This document shows, piece after piece, positions 35,643 to 48,541 of a stretch of 64,000 nucleotides of DNA. The position numbers and the translations under genes are program-made. Each line of letters starts with the position of its first letter. Positions within the stretch are counted from its first letter, which is position 1. The notes under the pieces were generated by a model that saw only the letters and a program-made list of their open reading frames with translations, was not told the origin of the DNA and made no database searches. Source of the DNA: Smittia aterrima (Eukaryota > Arthropoda > Insecta > Diptera > Chironomidae); assembly GCA_033063855.1 (NCBI GenBank), contig CP093830.1:2666854-2730853 (forward strand). Reading direction: 5' to 3'.

Positions 35643-38600
35643 TCAAGGAGAAAAGGATCCTCGAGAAGCCCGATGAGGCTTTGGGGGCGGAGTTGGTGGA
35701 TTTTTCTTCGACGCATTTGATTCCTTTGCGTAAACAACTTCTCGATTTTTAATTTCGAGAAGCTCGTAATGAGCATTATTAACCGTGTTCTTCGGATTAA
35801 CTGGTAAAGCTCTGTTCACTGTCTGGTAACAGTCTTCTGCATCAATTGCTGCTCTCAAGCTTGTAATATGTGAATCGTCGTTGAGGATGTTTGATAATTC
35901 ACTGTCGCGATTCTTTAAAGGCAAAGGCGGTGGTACTGAGTCCTCTTCAGATGTTTGTGAGTCGGTTGTGACTAAATGATTCGAAAAGTTTTATTTTCTA
36001 TTCATGTTCAAAGCGGGATCAATTAACTCACTTATCGAGTTCCTACTGTTGCTGCTCTCTCCAGACATCGAAGCGTTATCAACCTTTGATGAAGTTGAAG
36101 CCACAATGCTTTGAGTTCGAGACAAACGTTTTTCTTTTTCAGCTTCCGATCGTAAAGGTCGCTTTGGTGTTAGCTAAAATAATTTTATTTCAATAAAGAT
36201 TTTTAAAAGATTTTTCTTAAAAAGTCTCACCTCTTCAGTTAACTCAAATAATGGAGCGCTAACCGATGTAATCAAAGGAGCACTAGCAGGTGCTTGAACA
36301 GTATTGATGGTGAAATTATCATTCTCTTCCTTCTCAACTGGAGCCTGCGCTATTGGACTTAACATGCTTGCTATCGATGACACTGCTGCTGTATAGAACT
36401 GACTATTTGCAACTGGAAGACTCAACGTTTCTCGATCCAACTAAAATTTTAAGTTAAATCATCAATCATTTAGCGCATAGTAAAATCAATTTACCTTTCG
36501 GCTGTTTCTTCGTTTCTGAGGCGCCACTTTGTCTTTTGCCTTCTTATTCAGAGGAGACGAACCCATTGTTTGTCTGATGTAGCATGATAGTGAAAATTGA
36601 CGGTAAAGCGATCAATCAGAAACCACACCAAACAAAGATCGGAAAAGAGATAATAAAATGATTAGTTTCAAGCGTTAGACGAAGACGAATCAATAACAGA
36701 TAAAAGAAGAGAATAAACGAAGAAATTATTTATAGAAGAACGTGAGAATTGATCGATGGAATTCTTTTAGTGTCCCTGTACCTTGTGAAAGATGTAGGTG
36801 AGTTAAAGTTCAAGACTTTGTTGATGGCAGTTGTTATTTGTCGACTCGGACCTGCTGCGCGTGAGATTCCGCTGCTAAAAGTCCAATTTTGTTAATCAAG
36901 CAAAGATAAAATTAGTTTTCGGCAACTTACTCTGATGATCCCATCGAAGTTTCGCTCAATCGATTGTCAGTGCTCATGTGAGGTGTGCTCAGAATTGTTT
37001 TTCTCAGAATCACCATAGGATCTCTCTCAAACTTCAAGTCAGTTGTTCGCTTTCCATACTTGGATTCAACATGAGTTTGCATTTTTGTGAAACATTCTTC
37101 GAGTCGATCGTGAAGCGGCAACAAATCCGATGAAACTTTCATGCGATGAACACTGAGTGCAACTTCGAGTATTGGAATTTGATCTGCGAAAAGATTTTTA
37201 AGTTTTTCAACAAGCGCGACATCATCTGGATTTTTCTGAAGATATTCTTCGACAAGGAAAGCTTCCTCATATTTGGTTGTCCCTCCATTCACTGCTGCAT
37301 CGACAACTCCTTGAATCTTCATTGTCAGTTGGCTCACGACCAAATTTGGATCATTCTGATGCTCCATCAATAAGTCATGCATTGTTTTATTGATGTTCTC
37401 CATCATTTCGATCGCGCACTCAATTGGAGAGATCTAAAATAAATAATTGACTTAGAACTTGAATTCAAAAATGTTATTTTCATTAACTTACATTAAATGT
37501 TTCAGAGTTTTCAACTGGGAACCATTTCAAAATTCCTGGAAGTGGATATTCGGTCTTCATGATTGTTCTTTCAAGCCATAAATTCGCCACATTGTCTGGA
37601 TCACTCGTCGTCATCCAATTTTTCACTGAATCACGGAACGGACGAGAGAACTTGAATTGATCGACATTGTTGGTTCGATAATATTTCACGATGGATTGTG
37701 TTATGTTCTTGTTGTGCGCCATTGAATGAATTTCCTTGTTTCGTTCGCTGACGATTGGCTCAACTTTATTTATCTGAATGTACTGTCCTTCGCTGTTGAT
37801 TACCTCATCACTTGGCTTCTCCAATGTTTGCATCAACTCAGCGCGAGGATGCTGGTTCAAAATCCGAGCACTGAACGATGGCAACTGCTCGTATTCTTTT
37901 CCTCGATAAATAAACGTTCGATTTCTTAACAATTCGGGGAAACCAAAGCCGTAGAATGTTACTCGGAAATATTCCGTTTCATGGCGCATTTCCGAGAATA
38001 TTTTACGATAAAACTGTGACATCTGAATGTGTAGTTGACTCAGTCCGATATAATTGTAGGTCTCGTACTCGTATTGTTGTGCAAGCTCTTTACAAACTTC
38101 CAGTGCACATTCCCACATCTTTCCATCGTCGAAGAATCGAATAATTTCTTTGAAGAGTTCTTCTTTCAGGAGACGATGTGTATGGCAGTGAGTGTGACGA
38201 CATGATCGCAACAAAGGCGATAGCTGAGTATCATTCCATTGAAGGAGTTTGCTGTGAAGTTTCAAAGTAAACCCAGCTTCGGGATAATTGTCAAATTCCA
38301 TGTGCAAGTCACAAAGCTTGTTTACGTATCGAATGTACATTTCTTTTCTGTTTACTTCAGAGTAGAACTGAAGCAAACTCACCGTGCAGCTCATACGATT
38401 TTCCTTGCTCTCGTCATTGATTAGGAAACGATATTCCAGCAAACGTTCCATCAATTTTGTTGCCATGTTGACAAATATTGTTCCATCATGTCGCAACGCA
38501 ATGTGCTTAACACAAAGGTTCATCATGATCTCGTTGAAAAGATCTTTGTATTCATGATCACCACGACCACCTTCAACCAAAATGTCAAGCTTCTCAATCA

Positions 38601-41600
38601 TTTCCTTTTCGAATTCCCTGAACGATCCTTTCATGTGGGAAATGTTTCTTTTAGTGTCGCCAAAACTTTCCGAATGAAATTTCGACGAAACGTACTCGCA
38701 ATGCATCATATCGAAGAAAATTGGAATCGTCGACTTCCTTAGTTCAACCTCTGGAAGCATCGACATCTCCAACAACGGCCCAACCATTTGTGGAACAAAA
38801 ATTATCTTGTGTTCTCCAAGATTATACCACATATTGCAAATTTCCATTGCCGTCTCTCGTCTGATGTCGCAATATCTCGAAAGAATGACCGAAGTTTTGT
38901 TTTTAGTGAACTGGTCAAGTTGGAGAGCTGGTTGAATCAAGAAGGCAATTGAACAGTGAAAGAAGTTTGACCAAACTTGCTTCTCAAATGGTTCGAAGAA
39001 GTTTTCCATGATGATCTGAGCAAAGTTTCTCAAACTTTCGAGAATTACCTGAGAGAGATATTCAATTACTTAAGAGCTTTTTAATCAATTAGTGAGGTAC
39101 TTACTGTATTTTGATGCATGATCATGTCAAGCCAATCAGCTGGGAAGACTGGTTTTGAAACAAGCTCTTTGAAGACGAGCAGGATCTCGGTCAAGAAGTC
39201 TTGTAAGTCGAATCGCGTGTTGAAATGATTAACGTACATTTTGTAATGGGTTTCTGTCATGTTCCTGAAGATCGCTAGCATGATAGCGACTAAATTACCG
39301 ACTAAAGGATTATCGCGATCCATCGCAATCGATGACTGAATAATTGTTCTTAATAGAATCAACATAATGTCTCTAACGTCGTTCTCGACTGGACCGATAT
39401 CTTTGGAGAAGAGAAGCTCGAGCATGTTGTTCATAATATTGACGCATTCAGCGACCTGTGAACGATTTTTAAAATGTCAAATGTGAAGTGTCAGATGTAA
39501 AATGTCAAATCTGCCACGAGAGTTGACACGAGAAATTTCATTTTCTTTCTTTCAAAACAACTAAAACTTGTAAACTATTCATTCATCCAAAAAAAAAACA
39601 TCAAAGCGCTCTAAGCTCGGAAGTATTTGATTTTAGAAAAAGCACACAGCGCATACGAAACTTCCGTTCCGTTCGTGAAGTATTTCACAATACCTTTGTC
39701 TTTGCAGTTGATTCCCGAGCGTGGAGGTGGGACTTTGACTCGCCCAATATTTTTGCAGCTTTTGTGAGATTTTTCTCTTGTTGCCAAATATCAGACACGT
39801 GATCGCCCTATTTTCCGTTATCAGTTCATGGATCGTTCGTTCAAAACGCACAAAAGGGGGATTTTTAAAACGCGAATAAATTTGTTTTTCGCACAACCGA
39901 TTCGAAAGCATGACGATGTGAAAATAATTAATGTGGAAAAAATAAAACAAAATTGTTAAGTAAAATGTCTAAAACAGCAAAATATATTAAAAGCGAAAAT
40001 ATTTTGTGAAGTGAAGATTTTTTGATGTGAAATGTCAGAGAAATTATGAATGAAGATGAAGTGTCAAGATGCAATTTTCCACTTTATTTCCGGTGCACTT
40101 AACTTTAACATGATGTTTTTAAATATGAAGTTTTGAATGAAAGTGCAATCATGAGAAGAAATATGAGTTTTTTAAAAAGCGACAACATACAGCAAACACG
40201 CTCAATCTCACAAGCCACCAACACAGAACATAAATAAAAATGCAAGCATGAAATTTCAAGCGATGAAGATAAGAACGAGTTTCACGATGCAAGCATGGTT
40301 GACGAATCACAAGACAAACGTTCCCAGTCGTTTGAAACAAATTAAACGCAAACAGACGCATAAGCAAGGCCGTCATAACAATCCACAGTCATGCTTGATG
40401 TATATTTACAAACTGAATAAAGTTAGAAACACAAGCGATGACTCACCTCTTCTTTCGATTCCAATTTATCCTTAATTTGTAGACAGAACACAGGAAGTAA
40501 AGTTCCTCGACATGCAGGTAAGCGGAATATCTTTGATTCAACGAGATCTTTAATGCACTTCATCTTCCACTGAGTTAAACGACCAGCTGGAATTTTTGTA
40601 ATGATATCAACGATGAATAAACTGTAGAAAGAAAAGAATGTCAATACGATGAATAACGTTTGAATCATAATCGCTAACCTCAATTTCAATGGATCATAAA
40701 CCTCCATCAAGTCCGATGCAATGATGTGAAGATATTTTAGAATTGCACCTTGTGATCTCAACAGCGGATTTGGCATTGCAATTAATTGTACAAAAAGTGA
40801 CAATAGCTCTTCGAGTCGCGTCTCGAATGCAAATTTGTCGCGGTCCTCGAACATGTTAGCATAAAGAATCCGCGATCGAATGATAAACTTCATAATGTAT
40901 TGAAGATTTTTGATCGTTTTGTAAAGCTTCCGTTCCGATGGCCGATCGTTCTCGTTGATTAATTGAAAGTTTGGTTCCTTTTCAATGCTGTTGAAGGCGT
41001 TGAGAAAATGTCGTTCAAGAACGTTCACAAGTTTCTCATAAGCGAGGGTCGATGAGAAGCTTTCATTGATGTAGAGATCAAGAACTGATTGAAAATGTTG
41101 ATACTTTTTGTCGCTGACAATCTCGATGAGCAACAGAAGACATTGAAAGACGAGATCATCATATCGGAGTGGATCGTTATTCTGAACTAGAATATCGAAA
41201 AGAGCATCGAGAATGTCCTGTAAGAATTTTACAATTTCTTCCGGCGAAACTCTCAAGAGTTGTGTCAAGGAATCTTCAAGGCGCTCAATATTAGCAGACC
41301 ATTTCAAAAGCCCGAGAAGATCAACGTCTTGCGTAAGTTTTGTGCTGCATAAGTTGATTTCAATCGTGAAGGTATCTTTGTTCAAAAGAGTGAAGCCTGC
41401 TGCTACAGGTTTGGGAGTCGCCAGCAGCTCAAATGTTCTTGACGGCAACGTATAGTAATTGAACTGATTGTTTGTGTCAAATTTCTTGTTGTCAATCTTG
41501 TAGACAACCAGTGAATGCTTATCTTGTTGCAGTGTTGTTCCGTTATCTTGTTGCAATTTTACGTAAGAAATGGCGAAAGGCTTTTCATTTTTATCTTTTG

Positions 41601-43482
41601 ATTCGTTTGAGCTCCGATGCTTGAACATAAATTTTAAATGACATCGAATGAAATCCTCGATCGGCAGATTAATTTTGAATGTTTCATTCCACTTTGGCTT
41701 ATCATCATGATAGTAAATGACGGAATGATACTCGCCGACCATCTGAGCTCCTCCACCTTGCGTTATCACATCTTTCATTGTCTCTCCTTGGTCATTACAA
41801 ACACTCACAATCACTTCAATGTTCTTGTCACTTGTTTTGCCACTTGTTCTCGAGAACTCGCCTTGCACGAGCGTAATGTAGAGATCATTTCTTACATCTC
41901 CAGGGAAAATTACTTCTGGGAAACCCATTTTACGAGCGTGAGCAACATTGCCAAGAATTAAATGAGGATACTCCTCCTTTAACTGTTTTAAATCACCATG
42001 AAGCAGCTCTACACTTATCCAAATGTTTGAACCGTCTTTTCCCATGTCTTTGTTGTTCAACAGTTTCTTTAGAGTCACTTCTAAGGTTTCCTTTTCGCAT
42101 GGAATAAATGGCATTGAGAGTTGAGTATCACTTTTGAAATCTTCGGCTTTCTTGATGATTGGCGTGAGGTCGAGTGCTGCAACTCCAAACGGTCGACGCA
42201 TAACATCGTTTAAATTCACGACTGAACTGTTTTGACTTTGAGTTGAGCTTCTCTTTGATAAAACTGCACTTGCGACGCTGACTCGACGTGATTCAGATTC
42301 TTTCGTGTCCATCGCTCCAATTCGAATCACATACGCAACAAGGTAGATTTTGTTGCGCAATAAGTCCATTGAACTCAAGTCGGTGAAAAGAACGCGAAGA
42401 TTATTGATGTACGAAGCGATTCCTTGGCGATTCCACTTGACGAGATAGTTCTCAGTTATCGATTTCATCTCATCTCCATCATAAAGTGTAAACAAAAGTT
42501 CAGTGTCTTCATTTACTTTACAGACAAAGTTGTGAACAGAAATTAAAAGATTGTGAGAAAATTTGTTCATTTGCTTTGATGTTCGGTTCTTGTTGAATTC
42601 CGACTGTGAAGAAAAATTAAAATTAGTTGAGGTTGAAGAATTAAATTAAGATTTTGATCCTTGCCGTTGCTCGACGTATGCGATTTGTCGCTTGAACATG
42701 TTGCTCATATAGTTGAGTCGTTGATGTCTGGTTGATATCCAATACGTTTCCATTCTCATCACGAACGACCATGTCAAGATCTAAACGAAAACAAAACCCA
42801 TAAGCATAACTGATTCCACAATCAAAAAAGTTCCCTCGTTCACCGAGAGTCTGTCACATATTTATCTAAATTAATCTCAATAAAATCAGCACTGTCGACC
42901 TTACCCAATAATTTATTTCCGGTGTCAATTTCCGACGTGGCTTTAAGCTTTATGTCCTTCATTGCATCGACGGGAAGATTGCCTGACAGCATCTGAGCAC
43001 GAAGCTTAATCAGCTCTAGCATTTTCTCTCGAATGACTTTGAGGTTTGAGTTACTTGTCTGTAGTTGAAAGATAAAATAAGAATTTCGAATGATCTTGAA
43101 AAATATTTTCTTACCAAAAAGAATCTTTTAAAGTGATCGTGCCATTCCTTCAAGACCTTTGTTATCTCATCTACGATTTCACTTCGTTTAATGACATAGT
43201 CGTTTTTGACGATCTCAACATCAGCGAAGAGGTGGACATAAGATTTTGGGAAAATGCCTTTCAGAGCACGATTTCTATCGAAAGCGAAACATTAAATTAA
43301 AACGAATCGAAAGTTTAAAGAGCGGCCAATTAACAACTCAATTATTCACTTGCGTGGCATTAGCACTCACTTTTTCTTGTAGCCATAATACCAATGGCTG
43401 CTTTCACGGATGATTATCAAGCTGTCACCAACATCCAATTCCAGTCGATGAGGCTTACCGGGCTGCTGATAATTGTTGCTGG
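35643..43482 (-). CDS. mbc: DOCK-family Rac GEF, Myoblast city (first exon not found)
   Basis: Atypical Rac exchange factor that acts with ELMO and Crk in myoblast fusion, cell migration and engulfment. Exons found: 43482-43371, 43274-43115, 43058-42905, 42780-42665, 42603-40679, 40621-40447, 39455-39105, 39048-37492, 37433-36931, 36573-36495, 36440-36231, 36173-36032 and 35971-35643. They join in phase to give 1936 residues against about 1970 in Drosophila. An N-terminal SH3 (LELDVGDSLIII, WYYGYK, GIFPKSYVHL) is followed by DHR1 (FPGDVRNDLYITL, FKHRSS), armadillo-like helices, DHR2 (MSCTVSLLQFYSEVNRKEMYIRY through VDAAVNGGTTKYEEAF) and a Pro-rich tail with VPPPLPLK and PPTPPPKP, likely Crk SH3 ligands. 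Residues such as FIYRGKEYE and RKSTIPIFFDMM favour DOCK1/2/5 (Mbc) over DOCK3/4 (Sponge). Intron 42664-42604 has GC-AG borders. The first coding exon (about a dozen residues) was not found. Confidence 0.93.
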
Positions 43483-46400
43483 CTAAATTACGGAATTAAA
43501 CTCATCAATCAACTAACTCTCGATATCGATTTCTCCCAAGAAATGTTTTTTTTTTATTTGAAGTTCGTGCAGCTCAAATGAAACGCGCTCGTCACACAGA
43601 ACGGGTTAATACAGAATGCGTTGTGGAATAAACTGGTCAAATTTTTCGTACCTTTTTCTCGAAGCATTATTCAATAAAGAGAACACCAGACTCAACGCTT
43701 TTCCCCCTAAAATGTGTAGTCATTCTCCCCACACAGAACAGCGAGAAACTTTATTTCGAATTTGTTCCAATTACACATATCTCGACGAGGAATTTCGCAA
43801 TCGCACAATTCAGAATTATTGTCGTACCAAACCAGGCCGAAACTTGCATTTTAGGACTTCCTTCCTATCACTGAGAATGCATTAAGAATTTAATTGTCGC
43901 GCAATTATGCTCGACAGTCTAGCAATGCTTTCAATTATCATAAACAGTTCTTTTTTCTCTCTGATTTATGGGAGTTTCCGACTGTCGTCACTCGTTATGA
44001 AAGTTTTATAAATGGAAGTGGAACATGTTCCGAACATGTGTTCATGCGTTTTCATTTTGCATAATAATAATCGATGAAAATTGAAGTTGAATGGCATTAG
44101 AGTTTTGTTCGTAAAGTACGCAGCCACATAAGGAAGAGATTAAGAAAATGAAAAGAAAATTTTTTGTTGAAAGCATTTAATTTAATGCTCGATCATAATT
44201 TCACTTGTACCACGGAAATGTCTTCGGGGCAAACCCATATGAACATTTGTTTTGAACGATTTTCTTAATTAATTTATTGAAAATTATGATACAACTTTCT
44301 TCAATGAATAAATTTTATTTCTCGTCTGACTTTATCTAGAGTGATCCCAATAACTTGGAACGATTTGTGAACGTCTAATTGTGAACGTCACAATCTATTT
44401 TTGAGATTAATGGCAACAGTTGAATTGAGTTAGAATGAATGTCAGATGGAGAAGGGTTCTCGCGAGAAATTGTTTAACGAAACACTCAATTAAGCAATCA
44501 ACATTCCAAACAAATCACCAGAAAACTCTTCTTGTATCAGTGAACATTCCCATAATCTTGACTTCATTGAATTGTTAAGCAGGCGGCAATTCGCAATAAC
44601 GTAACTTACTGAAATTCTTCTTGTATTTACTCCAATAATTCGCCTCGAAGCTTAGAAATAGCTCTTGCTGAACAGACTTCAATTAGCATCTCATGTTTGC
44701 AAAGCTTCAAATGAATCTAATTGTTGTAGTTCTCACACATGAACTTACAAGACGTATTTGTAAACAATCTTAAAGTCAAGTTACAAAAACAATTCAAAAA
44801 CTTCAAAGAACAATTTCCGACTCTTATCTCGTTAAGAGAAAACAAATGAGTTTGACACGAGCCATTTCAATGCAAGTGGCAAAGAATGAATGAAAAACCA
44901 GCCGGAAGTTCTCAGATTGTGACTAATATTATTAATGCTTCAGACATCGTTACCTTCTTTTCATTAGTCATCGAGCATTTGCTGTCACGCTTACTTCAAC
45001 TTGTAACTTGTTGATCATTCGAGTTTAGCGTTAACATTTAAGATAATTATATGCACCCTCCGATTTGAAGCTCGCTCAAAGTTCAGTCATTTCTCACACT
45101 GCATTAAAGCGCAATTAAACTGTTTCAAGATAAGAGTGAAGTCAGGAACACATGTTGACAAGCATTAGTTTCAGGAGAAGCTGAAAGTTGTTGGCTTTAT
45201 CTTTTTTTTTCTTGTTTGAAATCGGAAGTAGTTTCATTCAACAAAGACGTTATTTAATGAGAGGCGCAGAGCAATTAGAGCAGTTATTCAGCTGGCATTG
45301 TTAGACACATAAAGAACAATTAGAAAGGGACAGCGTCAGAAGAGCAACTAATTGATTGCTCGACTCTTTCAAACAAAATTGGCAGCGGAAAAAAGAGTTC
45401 AATTTCACTTTGTATTAATTTTCATCATTGATCTTTGTGATCTCGTTCCGCATGTGTGCGTTCATTGATGACGCAGCGTTGTCGTCTCAAGGCGCAGCAT
45501 AGTGTCATTAAAATATTAACATTTACGCTCTCGTCTCCGATAGCAATGTTTGAAGAAGTTGACAAAGACAAGTCGATCGATTAATGACCCGCAAGCGATC
45601 AAGTCACAATGCTTAGTTGAACTACGTGTTTTGCGATCATCTGCATTAACAACTTGGAATGTAACTCTGACAACAAGTCAGTTGTTTATAATTTTATCGC
45701 AATGAGTCAGAGACAATTCCTGAGATTGAAGAACACTTAAATTGGTTGCTAGTATGTGATAATTCCAGAAGCAAAGCTCTGAGACTTGCGCTTAAACTAA
45801 GCAGAGTTGCGACGTTGGATTCGGTTATTAAATAATATTCTTCCATTGTATTCGCGTTGACGTCATTAATTAACATTCAAAGCTTTTGCGCGATCAGAAT
45901 TCTTATGTTCTACCATGAAATATTTGAAGCTGATATCAATAATTTAACTAGCTTCATTCAAGTGTTTGTTCGAAATTATTTGTTGACTTTTCAGTTTTTT
46001 CTTGTTATCGTTTTGCTGATAGAGTAAAACAAACTCGAGGGTCACATATCACAAGAAATCGAATATTTTGACAAAGGTTTCATGACCATTCACAATCAGA
46101 ATGTTCAGGAGGAATTTATTTAATGCACATTCCGAGTCGTTTGAATGATCTAATGCGCGAAAGGATTTGTTTGTAAATCATGAAGCTCCAGTAACCCAAA
46201 TAAAAGATTAGATAGCTGCTGATTAGACGTTAACTGCAAATAGATCCTGCAATTACTAATTTTCTCACACTCTTTAAAATCTTTTTACATAGAAATGAGT
46301 GAAGATGTAGGGGAGAGATAAAACAATTAAAAGATAATACTTAAAAATAGCGATCGACGATAATTTTCTACGAACAGCATTTAAATAATTTGCAATTCGA

Positions 46401-47853
46401 TGAGGCGATTCGATGTTGGTAACTTAATAAATTAGCAGTTTCATTTGATTGCGTTGTGACTTATGCCGAATTTTAAAAATATTTTTTTAAGAAGCGACTT
46501 ATGTCGTCCAGATGTAGAAGCCAAAGTAGCCGATCATTCATCAGAAGTTTACTTTGCCAAAACCGCACAAACCATTTCAATTCTCTTTACATTTTCCGTT
46601 TGCGTAATCTTCACATTTTTATTTCAATTGCATTGACTCTTCTAGAGACTACACGAACTTCATATTAATTATTTCTATTTTCTCGAGTAACATTTTGGGA
46701 GTGTTTGCTTTGGATATTTTTATTTTCTTGATTCTCTCTACCTATTCCAAGCAGATATTGCTTCCCAACACTATTCCACTTAGCCATTGCACTAGAGATA
46801 TCTTTGTTATCACTGCAAATTATAAATGTAAAACATAACTAAAGATATAATTATTAATGTAACTCTGCTCTGATCGCGACTTCGATTTTAGTTTAAGTGT
46901 TGTTTCATGAAAGCGTCGTCGACAGCGTTCAAAAAAAAATAAGTTTCTTGAAATTCAAAAACAAAACAAATCAAAACATGAATTAAATTTAAAATTACTT
47001 TGAAATCATCTTATTAAGTATAATGAAAGGTAAGATAATAGCTAGACGATGTTATCAGGATTCGCGAAAGTTAAAATTCGCGATCGTTGAGTGAATTTGG
47101 AGGCAAGAAATTATTTAAGAGGATTTGAAATTTGAAACGAAAATTTTCCTTTACAATGTTTATTGAAATTGAATCTGTGTATAACTTAGTAAATCCTTAA
47201 TTAATGGGGTTACATAAATAGGGAATCTAACATTTCAATTAAATCGACGTTTGTTAATTACTTTGGGGAATAAGAAATTTTGCAACCCCCCAAATATCAA
47301 AAAGATTTGAATTTTATAAGTTTAATTCACAAAACTTTAATCATTTTGATATTAGACAAAAGATGCTTATTATTTCTAAGGATATCTTGTCTTATTGCAC
47401 TCTTAATTATGCTTTGCAACGATCCTTATTCGTACGTAGTTTATGAACAACTGTGACAGTCGGACAAATAATTTATTTTCAAAAAATGCTAAACTCAAAA
47501 TTAATTATTTCGTCTCTTCACTTTTAAAAGACAAGCCTTAAGCGCACTGCAATATTTATTTTAAAAAAGTTTCACAACCACAGACATTGCGCATCGATGC
47601 TGTATCACTTAAATTAAATTCTTCAAAAATTGCGCCTGATTTTGAAAGTTCACCACTCGTACTCCATAGATTACAATTTGCCTAGACACGACAATCGTGT
47701 TTGCTGAAGCTTTTAGGTGGATTTTCGCTTTTGTGAGAATTGATAATGCAAAATGTTTAAGCCTCATATAATTTACATGAGAATCCTCGACCCTTATATA
47801 AACGAAAGAGCATCAACAATAAAACTTTCATGACGCACGCTTGTCTCATCTAG
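43483..47853. other. mbc first intron and/or intergenic DNA
   Basis: About 4.4 kb with no convincing exon. It must separate the mbc SH3 exon from its upstream start exon, and that exon may lie here or beyond. I looked on the minus strand for a short ATG exon ending in phase 1 and did not find a good one. A minus-strand segment near 44600-44640 with a GTAAGT donor ends in the right phase but has no start codon. No RNA gene or repeat is evident. Confidence 0.45.
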
Positions 47854-48466
47854 GCATATTGGTGTCTCTGCATACTCACCATCAAATGGCGAAAAAGTAA
47901 AACGCGATCACGAATAGAAGATTTAAATAATTTTTTTGATGCTATCGCCGCTAACCAAAGTGCAGAAAACTGTTTGGTATCGTTTAATAAGTATAATTAT
48001 TGCGGGCTGAAACCAAAATATCGTGCAGAAGCTGCGGAAATGTAAGCAAAGTCGAATCGATTATTTTTTCTATAAAGCCAGATTCAAAAACTAATACATG
48101 GAAAGCGTCTAGCTGGCCATCATTCATAAGTGATATCAAAATGAAAGGAAATGCCGCGAGAAAGTGAATCTAGAACCGGAAACTGATTAAGATGAACGCT
48201 TAATTCAATGTGAAACATGTGACGTCATTTTACAATCCGCCCCATACGTGAAAAAAATTCTATGCCTGTCCACTCAATATTCAGATTCCTTCTTACTTTA
48301 CGTCTGTTCTGTCTTTAGCATCTTGCAACGATTCTTGTGCAGTTATTTCGTTGAAAAGTTATCCAACGTGTGTCGCATTGGGGATGAATTTCAACAAAAA
48401 TGTAATTCTTGCAATCAGCTTCGCGATTCCGCCTCAAAAAAAAAAAGAAAAATGTCCATAACGTAG
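47854..48466 (+). pseudogene. Broken coding-like segment with paired cysteines
   Basis: Three adjoining frames read like protein. Frame 1, 47854-48045, contains RIEDLNNFFDAIAANQ. An overlapping frame, 47997-48170, contains CRSCGN followed by TWKASSWPSFISDI. A third frame, 48191-48466, contains CETCDVIL and later CNSC with a basic tail. The first two overlap and the third follows a stop, so no single intact protein can be read and no intron I could place repairs it. Paired CxxC motifs suggest a zinc-binding protein. A very weak resemblance to HECT-like E2-binding proteins (UBE3D) is speculative. It could also be upstream exons or 5'UTR of nsl1, which starts just downstream. Confidence 0.3.
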
Positions 48467-48541
48467 CAGACACTCTTGTAAAATTTACCGCTTCCAGATA
48501 ATCTTGTATTTGCATTTTATAAACAATCCTAATTAATTGTG

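Noticed and set aside
36868..36890. Possible small mbc exon encoding SGISRAA
   Set aside because: It has an acceptor and a GTCCGA donor, but including it shifts the next exon into a stop. Direct joining of 36931 to 36573 keeps the frame.
42841..42904. Extension of the mbc exon to give VDSADFIEINLDKYVTDSR
   Set aside because: It is open but cannot join the next exon in frame. The donor at 42904 (TTG G|GTAAGG) joins in phase to the conserved LDMVVRDENGNVLD segment.
43616..43885. 89-codon + frame upstream of mbc
   Set aside because: Composition resembles translated non-coding DNA, with no domain and no flanking splice or poly(A) signals.
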